From NCBI RefSeq assembly GCF_051014685.1, contig NW_027478781.1, positions 124,001-188,000 on the forward strand: a stretch of 64,000 nucleotides of DNA. Direction: 5' to 3'. Shown here one piece after another: positions 46,401-59,564 of the stretch; within the stretch, counting starts at the first letter, position 1; every line of letters starts with the position of its first letter. The notes beneath the pieces were generated by a model. The model saw nothing but the letters and a program-made list of their open reading frames with translations. It ran no database searches and was not told the origin of the DNA. Position numbers and translations under genes: made by a program. This DNA is from Ptiloglossa arizonensis. Its lineage: Eukaryota; Arthropoda; Insecta; Hymenoptera; Colletidae.

Positions 46401-49400
46401 CGGTATGGGTATTTTTTCCGTAGGCCATTCTGGTTAAGCGTTTGGAGCAGCAGAAGTGCGAAAAATTTGTTGTCTTCTCAACCATTTCTTAGCTTCAAAG
46501 TCCCACATCTCGCGAACGGATTGACCTAACCCAAAAATTCCTATTGTAACTGAAAGTAGAAACTCGCCCGATTAGAAAGGTATGTGTATTTTTTCCCTAG
46601 CCCATTCTGGTTAAGCGATTGGAGCAGCAGAAGTGCGAAAAATTTGTTGTCTTGTCAACCATTTCTTAGCTTCAAAGTCCCATATCTCGCGAACGGATTG
46701 ACCTAACCCAAAAATTCCTATTGTAACTTAAATGTAGAAACTCGTCCGATTACAACGGTATGGGTATTTTTTCCCTAGGCCATTCTGGTTAAGCGTTTGG
46801 AGCAGCAGAAGTGCGAAAAATTGGTTGTCTTCTCAACCATTTCTTAGCTTCAAATTCCCATATCTCGCGAACGGATTGACCTAACCCAAAGATTCCTATA
46901 GCATCTGAAAGTAGAAGCTCGCCCGATTACAACGGTATGTGAATTTTTTCCCTAGGCCATTCTGGTTAACCGTTTGGTGCAGCGGAATTGCGAAAAATTT
47001 TTTGCCTTCTCAACCATTTCTTGGCTTCAATATCCCATATCTTGCGAACGGATTGACCTAACCAAAAAATTCCTATTGCATCTGAAAGTAGAAACTCGCC
47101 CGATTACAGCGGTATGTGTATTTTTTCCCTAGGCCATTCTGGTTGAGCGTTTGGAGCAGCAGAATTGCGAAAAATTTGTTGCCTTCTCAACTATTTCGTG
47201 GCTTCAAACTCCCATATCTCGCGAACGGATTGACCTAACCCAAAAATTTTTATTGCACCTGAAAGTAGAAACTCGCCCGATTACAACGGTATGTGTATTT
47301 TTTCACTACCCCATTCTGGTTAAGCGATTGGAGCAGCAGAAGTGCGAAAAATTTGTTGTCTTGTCAACCATTTCTTAGCTTCAATCTCCCATATCTCGCG
47401 AACGGATTGACCTAACCCAAAAATTCCTATTGTAACTGAAAGTAGAAACTCGTCCGATTACAACGGTGTGGGTATTTTTTCCCTAGGCCATTCTGGTTAA
47501 GCGTTTGGAGCAGCAGAAGTGCGAAAAATTTGTTGTCTTCTCAACCATTTCTTAGCTTCAAAGTCCCATATCTCGCGAACGGATTGACCTAACCCAACAA
47601 TTCCTATTGTAACTGAAAGTAGAAACTCGCCCGATTAGAACGGTATGTGTATTTTTTCCCTAGCCCATTCTGATTAAGCGATTGGAGCAGCAGAAGTGCG
47701 AAAAATTTGTTGCCTTCTCAACCATTTCTTGGTTTCAAACTCCCATATCTCGCGAACGGATTGACCTAACCCAAAAATTCCTATTGCATCTGAAAGTGGA
47801 AACTCGCCCGATTACAGCGGTATGTGTATTTTTTCCCTAGGCCATTCTGGTTAAGCGTTTGGAGCAGCAGAAGTGCGAAAAATTTGTTGTCTTCTCAACC
47901 ATTTCGTAGCTTCAAACTCCCATATCTCGCGAACGGATTAACCTAACCCAAAAATTCCTATTGCATCTGAAAGTAGAAACTCGCCCGATTACAACGGTAA
48001 GTGTATTTTTTCCCTGGGCCATTCTGGTTAAGCGTTTGGAGCCGCAGAAATGCGAAAAATTTTTTGCCTTCTCATTCATTTCTTGGCTTCAAACTCTCAT
48101 ATCTCGCGAACGGATTGACCTAACCCAAAAATTCCTATTGCATCTGAAAGTAGAAACTCGCCCGATTACAGCGGTATGTTTATTTTTTCCCTAGGCCATA
48201 CTGGTTAAGCGTTTGGGGCAGCAGAATTGCGAAAAATTTGTTGTTTTCTCAACCATTTCTTAGCTTCAAAGTCCCATATCTCGCGAGCGGATTGACCTAA
48301 CCCAAAAATTCCTATTGCATCTGAAAGTCGAAACTCGCCCGATTACAACGGTATGTGTATTTTTTCCCTAGGCCATTCTCGTTAAGCGTTTGGTGCAGCG
48401 GAATTGCGAAAAATTTTTTGACTTCTCAACCATTTCTTGGCTTCAATCTCCCATATCCTGCGAACGGATTGACCTAACCAAAAAATTCCTATTGCATCTG
48501 AATGTAGAAACTCGCCCGATTACATCGGTATGTGTATTTTTTCCCAAGGCCATTCTGATTAAGCGATTGGAGCAGCAGAAGTGCGAAAAATTTGTTGTGT
48601 TGTCAACCATTTCTTAGCTTCAAAGTCCCATAGCTCGAGAACGGATTGACCTAACCCAAAAATTGCTATTGCACCTGAAAGTAGAAACTCGTCCGATTAC
48701 AACGGTATGGGTATTTTTTCCGTAGGCCATTCTGGTTAAGCGTTTGGAGCAGCAGAAGTGCGAAAAATTTGTTGTCTTCTCAAACATTTCTTAGCTTCAA
48801 AGTCCCATATCTCGCGAACGGATTGACCTAACCCAAAAATTCCTATTGTAACTGAAAGTAGAAACTCGCCCGATAAGAAAGGTATGTGTATTTTTTCCCT
48901 AGCCCATTCTGGTTAAGCGATTGGAGCAGCAGAAGTGCGAAAAATTTGTTGTCTTGTCAACCATTTCTTAGCATCAAAGTCCCATATCTCGCGAACGGAT
49001 TGACCTAACCCAAAAATTCCTATTGTAACTTAAAAGTAGAAACTCGTCCGATTACAACGGTATGGGTATTTTTTCCGTCGGCCATTCTGGTTAAGCGTTT
49101 GGAGCAGCAGAAGTGCGAAAAATTTGTTGTCTTCTCAACCATTTCTTAGCTTCAAATTCCCATATCTCGCGAACGGATTGACCTAACCCAAAGATTCCTA
49201 TAGCATCTGAAAGTAGAAGCTCGCCCGATTACAACGGTATGTGAATTTTTTCCCTAGGCCATTCTGGTTAACCGTTTGGTGCAGCGGAATTGCGAAAAAT
49301 TTTTTGCCTTCTCAACCATTTCTTGGCTTCAATATCCCATATCTTGCGAACGGATTGACCTAACCAAAAAATTCCTATTGCATCTGAAAGTAGAAACTCG

Positions 49401-49540
49401 CCCGATTACAGCGGTATGTGTATTTTTTCCCTAGGCCATTCTGGTTGAGCGTTTGGAGCAGCAGAATTGCGAAAAATTTGTTGCCTTCTCAACTATTTCG
49501 TGGCTTCAAACTCCCATATCTCGCGAACGGATTGACCTAA
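46401..49540. repeat. Segment copied at 54.55-59.2 kb (offset 8,148 bp and more)
   Basis: TAACTTAAATGTAG (near 46,725 and 54,873), AAATTTTTATTGCACC (near 47,245 and 55,393), CACTACCCC against CACTAGCCC (47,304 and 55,452), CCCAACAATT (47,595 and 55,743), GGTAAGTG and GGAGCCGCAGAAATG all recur 8,148 bp later. After 48,390 the offset is 8,325 bp because one monomer with GGACATTCTGG was added in the second copy (about 56,460-56,630). Confidence 0.75.
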
Positions 49541-50860
49541 CCCAAAAATTCCTATTGCACCTGAAAGTAGAAACTTGCCCGATTAGAAAGGTATGTGTAT
49601 TTTTTCCCTAGCCCATTCTGGTTAAGCGATTGGAGCAGCAGAAGTGCGAAAAATTTGTTGTCTTGTCAACCATTTCTTAGCATCAAAGTCCCATATCTCG
49701 CGAACGGATTGACCTAACCCAAAAATTCCTATTGTAACTTAAAATTAGAAACTCGTCCGATTACAACGGTATGGGTATTTTTTCCCTAGGCCATTCTGGT
49801 TAAGCGTTTGGTGCAGCGGAATTGCGAAAAATTTTTTGACTTCTCAACCATTTCTTGGCTTCAATCTCCCATATCTTGCGAACGGATTGACCTAACCAAA
49901 AAATTCCTATTGCATCTGAATGTAGAAACTCGCCCGATTACATCGGTATGTGTATTTTTTCCCAAGGCCATTCTGGTTAAGCGATTGGAGCAGCAGAAGT
50001 GCGAAAAATTTGTTGTCTTGTCAACCATTTCTTAGCTTCAAAGTCCCATAGCTCGAGAACGGATTGACCTAACCCAAAGATTCCTATAGCATCTGAAAGT
50101 AGAAGCTCGCCCGATTACAACGGTATATGAATTTTTTCCCTAGGCCATTCTGGTTAAGCGATTGGAGCAGCAGAAGTGCGAAAAATTTTTTGCCTTCTCA
50201 ACCATTTCTTGGCTTCAAACTCCCATATCTCGCGAACGGATTGACCTAACCCAAAAATTCCTATTGTAACTTAAAAGTAGAAACTCGCCCGATTACAGCG
50301 GTATGTGTATTTTTTCCCTAGGCCATTCTGGTTGAGCGTTTGGAGCAGCAGAATTGCGAAAAATTTGTTGCCTTCTCAACTATTTCGTGGCTTCAAACTC
50401 CCATATCTCGCGAATGGATTGACCTACCCCAAAAATTCCTATTGCACCTGAAAGTAGAAACTCGCCCGATTACAACGGTATGTGTATTTTTTCCCTAGGC
50501 CATTCTGGTTAAGCGATTGGAGCAGCAGAAGTGCGAAAAATTTTTTGCCTTCTCAACCATTTCTTGGCTTCAAACTCCCATATCTCGCTAACGGATTGAC
50601 CTAACCCAAAAATTCCTATTGCATCTGAAAGTGGAAACTCGTCCGATTTCAACGGTATGGGTATTTTTTCCCTAGGCCATTCTGGTTAAGCGTTTGGAGC
50701 AGCAGAAGTGCGAAAAATTTGTTGTCTTCTCAACCATTTCTTAGCTTCAAAGTCCCATAACTCGCGAACGGATTGACCTAACCAAAAAATTCCTATTGTA
50801 ACTGAAAGTAGAAACTCGCTCGATTACAACGGTATGTGTATTTTTTCACTAGCCCATTCT
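49541..50860. repeat. Segment copied near 61.07-61.87 kb (offset 11,512 bp)
   Basis: GAAACTTGCCCG with GATTAGAAAGG (49,568 and 61,080), TAACTTAAAATTAG, GGTGCAGCGG (49,809 and 61,321) and the rare GGTATATGAATTTT (50,121 and 61,810) are shared. The last marker is 177 bp further out in the second copy, so one monomer was gained there. The end of this stretch has GAATGGATTGACCTACCCC near 50,412, a private pair of changes. Confidence 0.7.
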
Positions 50861-51974
50861 GGTTAAGCGATTGGAGCAGCAGAAGTGCGAAAAATTTGTT
50901 GTCTTGTCAACCATTTCTTAGCTTCAATCTCCCATATCTCGCGAACGGATTGACCTAACCCAAAAATTCCTATTGTAACTGAAAGTAGAAACTCGTCCGA
51001 TTACAACGGTATGGGTATTTTTTCCCAAGGCCATTCTGGTTAAGCGATTGGAGCAGCAGAAGTGCGAAAAATTTGTTGTCTTGTCAACCATTTCTTAGCT
51101 TCAAAGTCCCATACCTCGAGAACGGATTGACCTAACCCAAAAATTGCTATTGTACCTGAAATTAGAAACTCGTCCGATTACAACGGTATGGGTATTTTTT
51201 CCGTAGGCCATTCTGGTTAAGCGTTTGGAGCAGCAGAAGTGCGAATAATTTGTTGTCTTCTCAACCATTTCTTAGCTTCAAAGTCCCATATCTCGCGAAC
51301 GGATTGACCTAACCCAAAAATTCCTATTGTAACTGAAAGTAGAAACTCGCCCGATTAGAAAGGTATGTGTATTTTTTCCCTAGCCCATTCTGGTTAAGCG
51401 ATTGGAGCAGCAGAAGTGCGAAAAATTTGTTGTCTTGTCAACCATTTCTTAGCTTCAATCTCCCATATCTCGCGAACGGATTGACCTAACCCAAAAATTC
51501 CTATTGTAACTGAAAGTAGAAACTCGTCCGATTACAACGGTATGGGTATTTTTTCCCAAGGCCATTCTGGTTAAGCGATTGGAGCAGCAGAAGTGCGAAA
51601 AATTTGTTGTCTTGTCAACCATTTCTTAGCTTCAAAGTCCCATACCTCGAGAACGGATTGACCTAACCCAAAAATTGCTATTGTACCTGAAATTAGAAAC
51701 TCGTCCGATTACAACGGTATGGGTATTTTTTCCGTAGGCCATTCTGGTTAAGCGTTTGGAGCAGCAGAAGTGCGAATAATTTGTTGTCTTCTCAACCATT
51801 TCTTAGCTTCAAAGTCCCATATCTCGCGAACGGATTGACCTAACCCAAAAATTCCTATTGTAACTGAAAGTAGAAACTCGCCCGATTAGAAAGGTATGTG
51901 TATTTTTTCCCTAGCCCATTCTGGTTAAGCGATTGGAGCAGCAGAAGTGCGAAAAATTTGTTGTCTTGTCAACC
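50861..51974. repeat. Tandem 3-monomer duplication (offset 531 bp)
   Basis: Bases 50,861-51,443 match 51,392-51,974. The rare GCGAATAATTTG change is at 51,241 and 51,772. The copies appear identical and end where TTCAATCTCCC faces TTCAAAGTCCC. Confidence 0.8.
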
Positions 51975-54070
51975 ACTTCTTAGCTTCAAAGTCCCATATC
52001 TCGCGAACGGATTGACCTAACCCAAAAATTCCTATTGTAACTTAAAAGTAGAAACTCGTCCGATTACAACGGTATGGGTATTTTTTCCCTAGGCCATTCT
52101 GGTTAAGCGTTTGGAGCAGCAGAAGTGCGAAAAATTGGTTGTCTTCTCAACCATTTCTTAGCTTCAAATTCCCATATCTCGCGAACGGATTGACCTAACC
52201 CAAAAATTCCTATTGCATCTGAAAGTGGAAACTCGTCCGATTTCAACGGTATGGGTATTTTTTCCCTAGGCCATTCTGGTTAAGCGTTTGGAGCAGCAGA
52301 AGTGCGAAAAATTTGTTATCTTCTCAACCATTGCTTGGCTTCAATATCCCATATCTTGCGAACGAATTGACCTAACCAAAAAATTCCTATTGCATCTGAA
52401 AGTAGAAACTCGCCCGATTACAGCGGTATGTGTATTTTTCCCCTAGGCCATTCTGGTTGAGCGTTTGGAGCAGCAGAATTGCGAAAAATTTGTTGCCTTC
52501 TCAACTATTTCGTGGCTTCAAACTCCCATATCTCGCGAACGGATTGACCTAACCCAAAAATTCCTATTGCACCTGAAAGTAGAAACTCGCCCGATTACAA
52601 CGGTATGTGTATTTTTTCCCTAGGCCATTCTGGTTAAGCGATTGGAGCAGCAGAAGTGCGAAAAATTTGTTGTCTTGTCAACCATTTCTTAGCTTCAAAG
52701 TCCCATACCTCGAGAACGGATTGACCTAACCCAAAAATTGCTATTGTACCTGAAAGTAGAAACTCGTCCGATTACAACGGTATGGGTATTTTTTCCGTCG
52801 GCCATTCTGTTTAAGCGTTTGGAGCAGCAGAAGTGCGAAAAATTTGTTGTCTTGTCAACCATTTCTTAGCTTCAAAGTCCCATATCCCGCGAACGGATTG
52901 ACCTAACCCAAAAATTCCAATTGTAACTGAAAGTAGAAACTCGTCCGATTACAACGGTATGGGTATTTTTTCCCAAGGCCATTCTGGTTAAGCGATTGGA
53001 GCAGCAGAAGTGCGAAAAATTTGTTGTCTTGTCAACCATTTCTTAGCTTCAAAGTCCCATACCTCGAGAACGGATTGACCTAACCCAAAAATTGCTATTG
53101 TACCTGAAATTAGAAACTCGTCCGATTACAACGGTATGGGTATTTTTTCCGTAGGCCATTCTGGTTAAGCGTTTGGAGCAGCAGAAGTGCGAATAATTTG
53201 TTGTCTTCTCAACCATTTCTTAGCTTCAAAGTCCCATATCTCGCGAACGGATTGACCTAACCCAAAAATTCCTATTGTAACTGAAAGTAGAAACTCGCCC
53301 GATTAGAAAGGTATGTGTATTTTTTCCCTAGCCCATTCTGGTTAAGCGATTGGAGCAGCAGAATTGCGAAAAATTTGTTGTCTTGTCAACCACTTCTTAG
53401 CTTCAAAGTCCCATATCTCGCGAACGGATTGACCTAACCCAAAAATTCCTATTGTAACTTAAAAGTAGAAACTCGTCCGATTACAACGGTATGGGTATTT
53501 TTTCCCTAGGCCATTCTGGTTAAGCGTTTGGAGCAGCAGAAGTGCGAAAAATTGGTTGTCTTCTCAACCATTTCTTAGCTTCAAATTCCCATATCTCGCG
53601 AACGGATTGACCTAACCCAAAAATTCCTATTGCATCTGAAAGTGGAAACTCGTCCGATTTCAACGGTATGGGTATTTTTTCCCTAGGCCATTCTGGTTAA
53701 GCGTTTGGAGCAGCAGAAGTGCGAAAAATTTGTTATCTTCTCAACCATTGCTTGGCTTCAATATCCCATATCTTGCGAACGAATTGACCTAACCAAAAAA
53801 TTCCTATTGCATCTGAAAGTAGAAACTCGCCCGATTACAGCGGTATGTGTATTTTTCCCCTAGGCCATTCTGGTTGAGCGTTTGGAGCAGCAGAATTGCG
53901 AAAAATTTGTTGCCTTCTCAACTATTTCGTGGCTTCAAACTCCCATATCTCGCGAACGGATTGACCTAACCCAAAAATTCCTATTGCACCTGAAAGTAGA
54001 AACTCGCCCGATTACAACGGTATGTGTATTTTTTCCCTAGGCCATTCTGGTTAAGCGATTGGAGCAGCAG
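51480..54070. repeat. 8-monomer tandem duplication (offset 1,417 bp)
   Basis: Bases 51,481-52,660 match 52,898-54,070. Shared markers are GCGAATAATTTG (51,772 and 53,189), AACCACTTC (about 51,970 and 53,388), CCATTGCTTGGC (52,328 and 53,745) and AACGAATTGACC (52,361 and 53,778). Differences are few: CCAATTGTAAC in the second copy and AGAATTG against AGAAGTG. The two copies are joined by a GTCGGCC/CTGTTTAAG monomer and a monomer with the private change ATCCCGCGAAC near 52,885. Confidence 0.8.
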
Positions 54071-55680
54071 AAGTGCGAAAAATTTTTTGCCTTCTCAACC
54101 ATTTCTTGGCTTCAAACTCCCATATCTCGCGAACGGATTGACCTAACCCAAAAATTCCTATTGTAACTGAAAGTAGAAACTCGCCCGATTACAACGGTAT
54201 GTGTATTTTTTCACTAGCCCATTCTGGTTAAGCGATTGGAGCAGCAGAAGTGCGAAAAATTTGTTGTCTTGTCAACCATTTCTTAGCTTCAATCTCCCAT
54301 ATCTCGCGAACGGATTGACCTAAGCCAAAAATTCCTATTGTAACTGAAAGTAGAAACTCGTCCGATTACAACGGTATGGGTATTTTTTCCCAAGGCCATT
54401 CTGGTTAAGCGATTGGAGCAGCAGAAGTGCGAAAAATTTGTTGTCTTGTCAACCATTTCTTAGCTTCAAAGTCCCATACCTCGAGAACGGATTGACCTAA
54501 CCCAAAAATTGCTATTGTACCTGAAATTAGAAACTCGTCCGATTACAACGTTATGGGTATTTTTTCCGTAGGCCATTCTGGTTAAGCGTTTGGAGCAGCA
54601 GAAGTGCGAAAAATTTGTTGTCTTCTCAACCATTTCTTAGCTTCAAAGTCCCATATCTCGCGAACGGATTGACCTAACCCAAAAATTCCTATTGTAACTG
54701 AAAGTAGAAACTCGCCCGATTAGAAGGGTATGTGTATTTTTTCCCTAGCCCATTCTGGTTAAGCGATTGGAGCAGCAGAAGTGCGAAAAATTTGTTGTCT
54801 TGTCAACCATTTCTTAGCTTCAAAGTCCCATATCTCGCGAACGGATTGACCTAACCCAAAAATTCCTATTGTAACTTAAATGTAGAAACTCGTCCGATTA
54901 CAACGGTATGGGTATTTTTTCCCTAGGCCATTCTGGTTAAGCGTTTGGAGCAGCAGAAGTGCGAAAAATTGGTTGTCTTCTCAACCATTTCTTAGCTTCA
55001 AATTCCCATATCTCGCGAACGGATTGACCTAACCCAAAGATTCCTATAGCATCTGAAAGTAGAAGCTCGCCCGATTACAACGGTATGTGAATTTTTTCCC
55101 TAGGCCATTCTGGTTAACCGTTTGGTGCAGCGGAATTGCGAAAAATTTTTTGCCTTCTCAACCATTTCTTGGCTTCAATATCCCATATCTTGCGAACGGA
55201 TTGACCTAATCAAAAAATTCCTATTGCATCTGAAAGTAGAAACTCGCCCGATTACAGCGGTATGTGTATTTTTTCCCTAGGCCATTCTGGTTGAGCGTTT
55301 GGAGCAGCAGAATTGCGAAAAATTTGTTGCCTTCTCAACTATTTCGTGGCTTCAAACTCCCATATCTCGCGAACGGATTGACCTAACCCAAAAATTTTTA
55401 TTGCACCTGAAAGTAGAAACTCGCCCGATTACAACGGTATGTGTATTTTTTCACTAGCCCATTCTGGTTAAGCGATTGGAGCAGCAGAAGTGCGAAAAAT
55501 TTGTTGTCTTGTCAACCATTTCTTAGCTTCAATCTCCCATATCTCGCGAACGGATTGACCTAACCCAAAAATTCCTATTGTAACTGAAAGTAGAAACTCG
55601 TCCGATTACAACGGTGTGGGTATTTTTTCCCTAGGCCATTCTGGTTAAGCGTTTGGAGCAGCAGAAGTGCGAAAAATTTG
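54071..55680. repeat. Start of the long-range copy of 46.2-47.5 kb
   Basis: CACTAGCCC at 54,212 is 7,971 bp after its counterpart at 46,241, but by 54,878 the offset is 8,148 bp, so one monomer (with CCCAAGG) was gained between. The markers after that follow 46,550-47,530 in order, including AATATCCCATATCTTG, GGTTGAGCG and AACTATTTCGTGG. Confidence 0.7.
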
Positions 55681-58515
55681 TTGTCTTCTCAACCATTTCT
55701 TAGCTTCAAAGTCCCATATCTCGCGAACGGATTGACCTAACCCAACAATTCCTATTGTAACTGAAAGTAGAAACTCGCCCGATTAGAACGGTATGTGTAT
55801 TTTTTCCCTAGCCCATTCTGGTTAAGCGATTGGAGCAGCAGAAGTGCGAAAAATTTGTTGCCTTCTCAACCATTTCTTGGCTTCAAACTCCCATATCTCG
55901 CGAACGGATTGACCTAACCCAAAAATTCCTATTGCATCTGAAAGTGGAAACTCGCCCGATTACAGCGGTATGTGTATTTTTTCCCTAGGCCATTCTGGTT
56001 AAGCGTTTGGAGCAGCAGAAGTGCGAAAAATTTGTTGTCTTCTCAACCATTTCGTAGCTTCAAACTCCCATATCTCGCGAACGGATTAACCTAACCCAAA
56101 AATTCCTATTGCATCTGAAAGTAGAAACTCGCCCGATTACAACGGTAAGTGTATTTTTTCCCTGGGCCATTCTGGTTAAGCGTTTGGAGCCGCAGAAATG
56201 CGAAAAATTTTTTGCCTTCTCATTCATTTCTTGGCTTCAAACTCTCATATCTCGCGAACGGATTGACCTAACCCAAAAATTCCTATTGCATCTGAAAGTA
56301 GAAACTCGCCCGATTACAGCGGTATGTTTATTTTTTCCCTAGGCCATACTGGTTAAGCGTTTGGGGCAGCAGAATTGCGAAAAATTTGTTGTTTTCTCAA
56401 CCATTTCTTAGCTTCAAAGTCCCATATCTCGCGAGCGGATTGACCTAACCCAAAAATTCCTATTGCATCTGAAAGTAGAAGCTCGCCCGATTACAGCGGT
56501 ATGGGTATTTTTTCCCTAGGACATTCTGGTTAAGCGTTTGGAGCAGCAGAAGTGCGAAAAATTTTTTGCCTTCTCAACCATTTCTTGGCTTCAAGCTCCC
56601 ATATCTCGCGAACGGATTGACCTAACCCAAAAATTCCTATTGCATCTGAAAGTCGAAACTCGCCCGATTACAACGGTATGTGTATTTTTTCCCTAGGCCA
56701 TTCTGGTTAAGCGTTTGGTGCAGCGGAATTGCGAAAAATTTTTTGACTTCTCAACCATTTCTTGGCTTCAATCTCCCATATCTTGCGAACGGATTGACCT
56801 AACCAAAAAATTCCTATTGCATCTGAATGTAGAAACTCGCCCGATTACATCGGTATGTGTATTTTTTCCCAAGGCCATTCTGATTAAGCGATTGGAGCAG
56901 CAGAAGTGCGAAAAATTTGTTGTCTTGTCAACCATTTCTTAGCTTCAAAGTCCCATAGCTCGAGAACGGATTGACCTAACCAAAAATTGCTATTGCACCT
57001 GAAAGTAGAAACTCGTCCGATTACAACGGTATGGGTATTTTTTCCGTAGGCCATTCTGGTTAAGCGTTTGGAGCAGCAGAAGTGCGAAAAATTTGTTGTC
57101 TTCTCAACCATTTCTTAGCTTCAAAGTCCCATATCTCGCGAACGGATTGACCTAACCCAACAATTCCTATTGTAACTGAAAGTAGAAACTCGCCCGATTA
57201 GAACGGTATGTGTATTTTTTCCCTAGCCCATTCTGGTTAAGCGATTGGAGCAGCAGAAGTGCGAAAAATTTGTTGCCTTCTCAACCATTTCTTGGCTTCA
57301 AACTCCCATATCTCGCGAACGGATTGACCTAACCCAAAAATTCCTATTGCATCTGAAAGTGGAAACTCGCCCGATTACAGCGGTATGTGTATTTTTTCCC
57401 TAGGCCATTCTGGTTAAGCGTTTGGAGCAGCAGAAGTGCGAAAAATTTGTTGTCTTCTCAACCATTTCGTAGCTTCAAACTCCCATATCTCGCGAACGGA
57501 TTAACCTAACCCAAAAATTCCTATTGCATCTGAAAGTAGAAACTCGCCCGATTACAACGGTAAGTGTATTTTTTCCCTGGGCCATTCTGGTTAAGCGTTT
57601 GGAGCCGCAGAAATGCGAAAAATTGTTTGCCATCTCATTCATTTCTTGGCTTCAAACTCTCATATCTCGCGAACGGATTGACCTAACCCAAAAATTCCTA
57701 TTGCATCTGAAAGTAGAAACGCGCCCGATTACAGCGGTATGTTTATTTTTTCCCTAGGCCATACTGGTTAAGCGTTTGGGGCAGCAGAATTGCGAAAATT
57801 TGTTGTTTTCTCAACCATTTCTTAGCTTCAAAGTCCCATATCTCGCGAGCGGATTGACCTAACCCAAAAATTCCTATTGCATCTGAAAGTAGAAGCTCGC
57901 CCGATTACAGCGGTATGGGTATTTTTTCCCTAGGACATTCTGGTTAAGCGTTTGGAGCAGCAGAAGTGCGAAAAATTTTTTGCCTTCTCAACCATTTCTT
58001 GGATTCAAGCTCCCATATCTCGCGAACGGATTGACCTAACCCAAAAATTCCTATTGCATCTGAAAGTCGAAACTCGCCCGATTACAACGGTATGTGTATT
58101 TTTTCCCTAGGCCATTCTGGTTAAGCGTTTGGTGCAGCGGAATTGCGAAAAATTTTTTGACTTCTCAACCATTTCTTGGCTTCAATCTCCCATATCTTGC
58201 GAACGGATTGACCTAACCAAAAAATTCCTATTGCATCTGAATGTAGAAACTCGCCCGATTACATCGGTATGTGTATTTTTTCCCAAGGCCATTCTGATTA
58301 AGCGATTGGAGCAGCAGAAGTGCGAAAAATTTGTTGTCTTGTCAACCATTTCTTAGCTTCAAAGTCCCATAGCTCGAGAACGGATTGACCTAACCCAAAA
58401 ATTGCTATTGCACCTGAAAGTAGAAACTCGTCCGATTACAACGGTATGGTTATTTTTTCCGTAGGCCATTCTGGTTAAGCGTTTGGAGCAGCAGAAGTGC
58501 GAAAAATTTGTTGTC
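55681..58515. repeat. 8-monomer unit in two tandem copies (offset 1,415 bp)
   Basis: Bases 55,681-57,095 match 57,096 to about 58,510. CCCAACAATT (55,741 and 57,156), GATTAGAACGG, GGTAAGTG, GGAGCCGCAGAAATG, GGACATTCTGG (56,518 and about 57,933) and GGTGCAGCGG recur in order. A single-copy relative lies at 47,532-48,780. Private changes in the second copy include AATTGTTTGCCATC (57,622), GAAACGCGCCC (57,717) and GGATTCAAGC. The first copy has lost one C in ACCTAACCAAAAATTGC near 56,978. Confidence 0.8.
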
Positions 58516-59564
58516 TTCTCAAACATTTCTTAGCTTCAAAGTCCCATATCTCGCGAACGGATTGACCTAACCCAAAAATTCCTATTGTAACTGAAAGTAG
58601 AAACTCGCCCGATTAGAAAGGTATGTGTATTTTTTCCCTAGCCCATTCTGGTTAAGCGATTGGAGCAGCAGAAGTGCGAAAAATTTGTTGTCTTGTCAAC
58701 CATTTCTTAGCATCAAAGTCCCATATCTCGCGAACGGATTGACCTAACCCAAAAATTCCTATTGTAACTTAAAAGTAGAAACTCGTCCGATTACAAAGGT
58801 ATGGGTATTTTTTCCCTATGCCATTCTGGTTAAGCGTTTGGAGCAGCAGAAGTGCGAAGAATTTGTTGTCTTCTCAACCATTTCTTAGCTTCAAATTCCC
58901 ATATCTCGCGAACGGATTGACCTAACCCAAAGATTCCTATAGCATCTGAAAGTAGAAGCTCGCCCGATTACAACGGTATGTGAATTTTTTCCCTAGGCCA
59001 TTCTGGTTAACCGTTTGGTGCAGCGGAATTGCGAAAAATTTTTTGCCTTCTCAACCATTTCTTGGCTTCAATATCCCATATCTTGCGAACGGATTGACCT
59101 AACCAAAAAATTCCTATTGCATCTGAAAGTAGAAACTCGCCCGTTTACAGCGGTATGTGTATTTTTTCCCTAGGCCATTCTGGTTGAGCGTTTGGAGCAG
59201 CAGAAGTGCGAAAAATTTGTTGTCTTCTCAACCATTTCTTAGCTTCAAATTCCCATATCTCGCGAACGGATTGACCTAACCCAAAGATTCCTATAGCATC
59301 TGAAAGTAGAAGCTCGCCCGATTACAACGGTATGTGAATTTTTTCCCTAGGCCATTCTGGTTAACCGTTTGGTGCAGCGGAATTGCGAAAAATTTTTTGC
59401 CTTCTCAACCATTTCTTGACTTCAATATCCCATATCTTGCGAACGGATTGACCTAACCAAAAAATTCCTATTGCATCTGAAAGTAGAAACTCGCCCGATT
59501 ACAGCGGTATGTGTATTTTTTCCCTAGGCCATTCTGGTTGAGCGTTTGGAGCAGCAGAATTGCG
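58516..59564. repeat. Copy of 48.78-49.45 kb plus a 354-bp dimer duplication
   Basis: TCAAACATTTC (48,780 and 58,519) and the following monomers continue the match to 48.8-49.4 kb. From 58,865 a two-monomer unit with AAAGATTCCTATAGC (58,928 and 59,282), GGTTAACCG, GGTGCAGCGG and GGTTGAGCG is repeated 354 bp later. The first monomer junction has GAAGAATTTG and CCTATGCC as private changes. Confidence 0.7.
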
